Below the pieces are notes generated by a model. It had not been told where the DNA came from. It worked only from the letters and a program-made list of their open reading frames with translations, and ran no database searches. Positions 62,454 through 64,000 of a stretch of 64,000 bases of DNA are shown piece by piece (position 1 is the first letter of the stretch; each line of letters starts with the position of its first letter). The DNA comes from Hormiphora californensis (lineage: Eukaryota; Ctenophora; Tentaculata; Cydippida; Pleurobrachiidae), in contig CM035357.1 of the NCBI GenBank assembly GCA_020137815.1, positions 1,907,020 through 1,971,019 on the forward strand. Direction: 5' to 3'. The position numbers were made by a program, and so were the translations under genes.

Positions 62454-63584
62454 TTATGCAGCATCCACACAGTTCCGGGCAATGTGACCTGAAATGGGGG
62501 TGTGTGAGATTCATCATGTCTTTCATACTTTCGTGTCGATAATATCAATATTAATTACTGCTATCTAAATCTGGTGTCTCTCATGGTATACTGTACGATG
62601 CTACAGAATGGCCCCTCTGTCAGATTCCCCCTATCTCTGTCATATATTCTCACCTGGCTTGTTGCAGGAGTAGCAGACATCCTCTGTCTGGCTGCAGTCC
62701 TTTGAGATGTGACCCTTCTCATTGCATCTGTAGCACGTCTGAAGTATGGGTTGTGTGTGTGAGAGTGCTCTGTAACCACGTGTATAATAACTTGATTTGT
62801 TATAGAAACATCTTCTCTTCAAAATAACGAATGAAGTAGTACAGCTGTACTAGGGGGAGGAATAGGCCGTAGTGGAGCAATACTCTCTTCAGAATAACGA
62901 ATACTGCGCTAGGCCGGGTGGGGGAGCAATACTTACTGGTTGATCAGGATCACGTCGTGCTCTCTTCCCGTTATCAGGTTGATCACAACCCTTGGCAATG
63001 TGCCCGGGTTGTCCACAGTTGTAACAGGTATCACTATTGGGACACTCCTTCCTCAGATGTCCCTGGCCTCCGCACTTGTAGCAGTCACGGCCATCAGAGG
63101 GACAGTCCCGGGCAATGTGTCCTCGACCCCCACAACTGTAGCAGCTGTCAAATCCACGCTTGTTCCTGCAGTCTCGGATTATGTGACCTGGGGAGGATGA
63201 TATATGTTAATTAATTGTTTCCCGGGCAACATAGAAAAGTGGAAAACAAATAGATCATTGTAACTTGGGTTCCATTTAATGAGAGTGAGGTATTATATCA
63301 CAATACTTGTTTTGTTCAAATCCAGACTCGCGAAAAGAGGGTCGAGCTAGGTAACACAGTACCTGGTTCTCCGCACTGGTAACAGCCAGGAGCAGAAGGA
63401 TCACTAGCACAGTTCCTGGCAATGTGCCCAGTTCCACTGCAGTTGTAACACATCTGCTCACTGTCCTCCTGAGATGGACACTCCCTGGCAATATGTCCAT
63501 CACCCCGGCAGTTGTAGCAGACCATCTCACTTCCCCTGCATTCCCTGGCCTGGTGTCCAGATTTACCACATTTGTAACACTTTT
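62454..63584 (-). CDS. CNBP: CNBP-type CCHC zinc-knuckle nucleic-acid-binding protein
   Basis: Exons 63584-63363, 63187-62937, 62738-62654 and 62488-62454 join in phase; the final exon is GHIARNCVDAA, stop. Nine CCHC knuckles: CYKCGKSGHQAREC, CYNCRGDGHIAREC, CYNCSGTGHIARNC, CYQCGEPGHIIRDC (split by intron 1), CYSCGGRGHIARDC, CYKCGGQGHLRKEC, CYNCGQPGHIAKGC, CYRCNEKGHISKDC and CYSCNKPGHIARNC (split by the last intron). Vertebrate CNBP has seven. Single-stranded nucleic-acid chaperone in translation and transcription by family. The start codon is uncertain: 63584 is preceded by an acceptor-like ccccag, but an ATG also lies in frame upstream. Confidence 0.9.
63312..63352. repeat. Family C repeat fragment in CNBP intron 1
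   Basis: gcgaaaagagggtcgagcta ggtaac end fragment adjoining the exon 63584-63363 donor. Confidence 0.5.
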
Positions 63585-64000
63585 CTGGGGAAATGAGGGT
63601 TAATTTAGTGGAGAAAGGAGCGGGCATCCCCTTTTTTAGCTCGGAACGGCCCTTTGAAACATATAGTGGTAGAGAGAAAGGTAAGTTTCTATGCAAGTAA
63701 GGGATGTAAAAAGGGGGCTAATTGAGGGAAATCATTGCTACAATTAACAAGACAAAGGTTTCAGTAGATCTCTGCATAAATGAACAATGTAGTAGAGAAA
63801 GAAGAAGGGATGGGCCATGAGGAATTTGGGAAATGAACATGGCCTGGATTTGAGGAGTTCCACAGAACACAACAGCTGTCACGTGACTGCGAGATGAACG
63901 CGCGCGGCTTAAAACCAGAATGCGCGCAAGATGCACTTTCTACATGTGGGAGGTCGAAGCAAATGGGTACCACACCCGCCCTCTCCGTCGCGTTCTCACA
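63585..64000. other. 5' region of the CNBP-type gene
   Basis: No further knuckle exon seen. Contains gtcacgtgac at about 63880. A first exon may lie here or past the window edge. Confidence 0.4.

Noticed and set aside
62041-62548. ORFs with CCHGYNLLPW-type repeats
   Set aside because: Translation of the 19-bp array; all frames stay open because the unit lacks stops.

Overview
This window is intron-containing animal DNA, most likely from a non-bilaterian animal such as a sponge. The organism is an inference from gene content: an adhesion GPCR, a class C GPCR with a nine-cysteine domain, rhodopsin-like receptors with a lineage-specific N terminus, SUEL-type lectins, and a cathepsin fused to a ShK domain. 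Introns are short (about 70-400 bp, GT-AG) and intergenic spaces are small. MITEs, fold-back elements, minisatellites and (GA)n/(CAGA)n microsatellites fill introns and spacers. Exon limits given here were read by eye from splice signals and reading-frame phase.

Layout. 0.35-7.4 kb (-): an adhesion GPCR (hormone-receptor motif, GAIN/GPS-like region, 7TM, tail) in about 15 exons. 7.8-9.1 kb (-): a rhodopsin-like receptor whose coding sequence is broken by two MITEs. 9.1-11 kb: degenerate tandem and short repeats. 11.1-12.5 kb (-): an unrecognised spliced gene. 13.6-14.5 kb (+): glycine N-methyltransferase. 15.5-18.2 kb (-): class C GPCR. 19.4-20.7 kb (+) and 20.9-21.6 kb (-): unrecognised spliced genes. 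22.6-23.9 kb (+): a receptor paralogous to the broken one at 8 kb, followed by a 970-bp fold-back element. 25.0-25.6 kb (-): 3' exons of a Cys-rich protein. 27.4-29.1 kb (+): two tandem SUEL-type lectin genes. 29.4-31.3 kb (-): an unrecognised membrane-protein gene.

31.6-42.1 kb is a housekeeping block: COMMD9 (-), a decayed F-box/LRR gene (-), BLOC1S2 (-) head-to-head with a CEP63-like gene (+) across a MITE-bearing promoter, then an ARF6-type GTPase (+) whose N-terminal exon I cannot find. 43-48.4 kb is a repeat block: fold-back elements, a decayed RNase-H-bearing LINE, and two copies of an 830-bp TIR element. 48.6-52.1 kb (-): a ten-exon papain-family cathepsin with a C-terminal ShK domain and a CRE/CCAAT/E-box cluster upstream. 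53.1-54.2 kb (+): a spliced Polinton-type DNA polymerase B remnant. 55.4-60.5 kb (-): a nearly full-length CR1-like LINE. 62.4-63.6 kb (-): a CNBP-type nine-zinc-knuckle gene followed by a 19-bp array that matches the RFX X-box.

The most unusual signals are: (1) MITEs that begin 1-14 nt inside introns, one apparently supplying the splice donor; (2) minisatellites that grow out of splice junctions, each unit carrying a copy of the acceptor or donor; (3) the 13-copy X-box array; (4) a perfect A AAA AAC slippery heptamer joining LINE ORF1 to the -1 frame of ORF2. No operons, CRISPR arrays or other prokaryotic features are present. I did not find a wholly new multi-gene system; the MITE/intron relationship is the best candidate for something undescribed.
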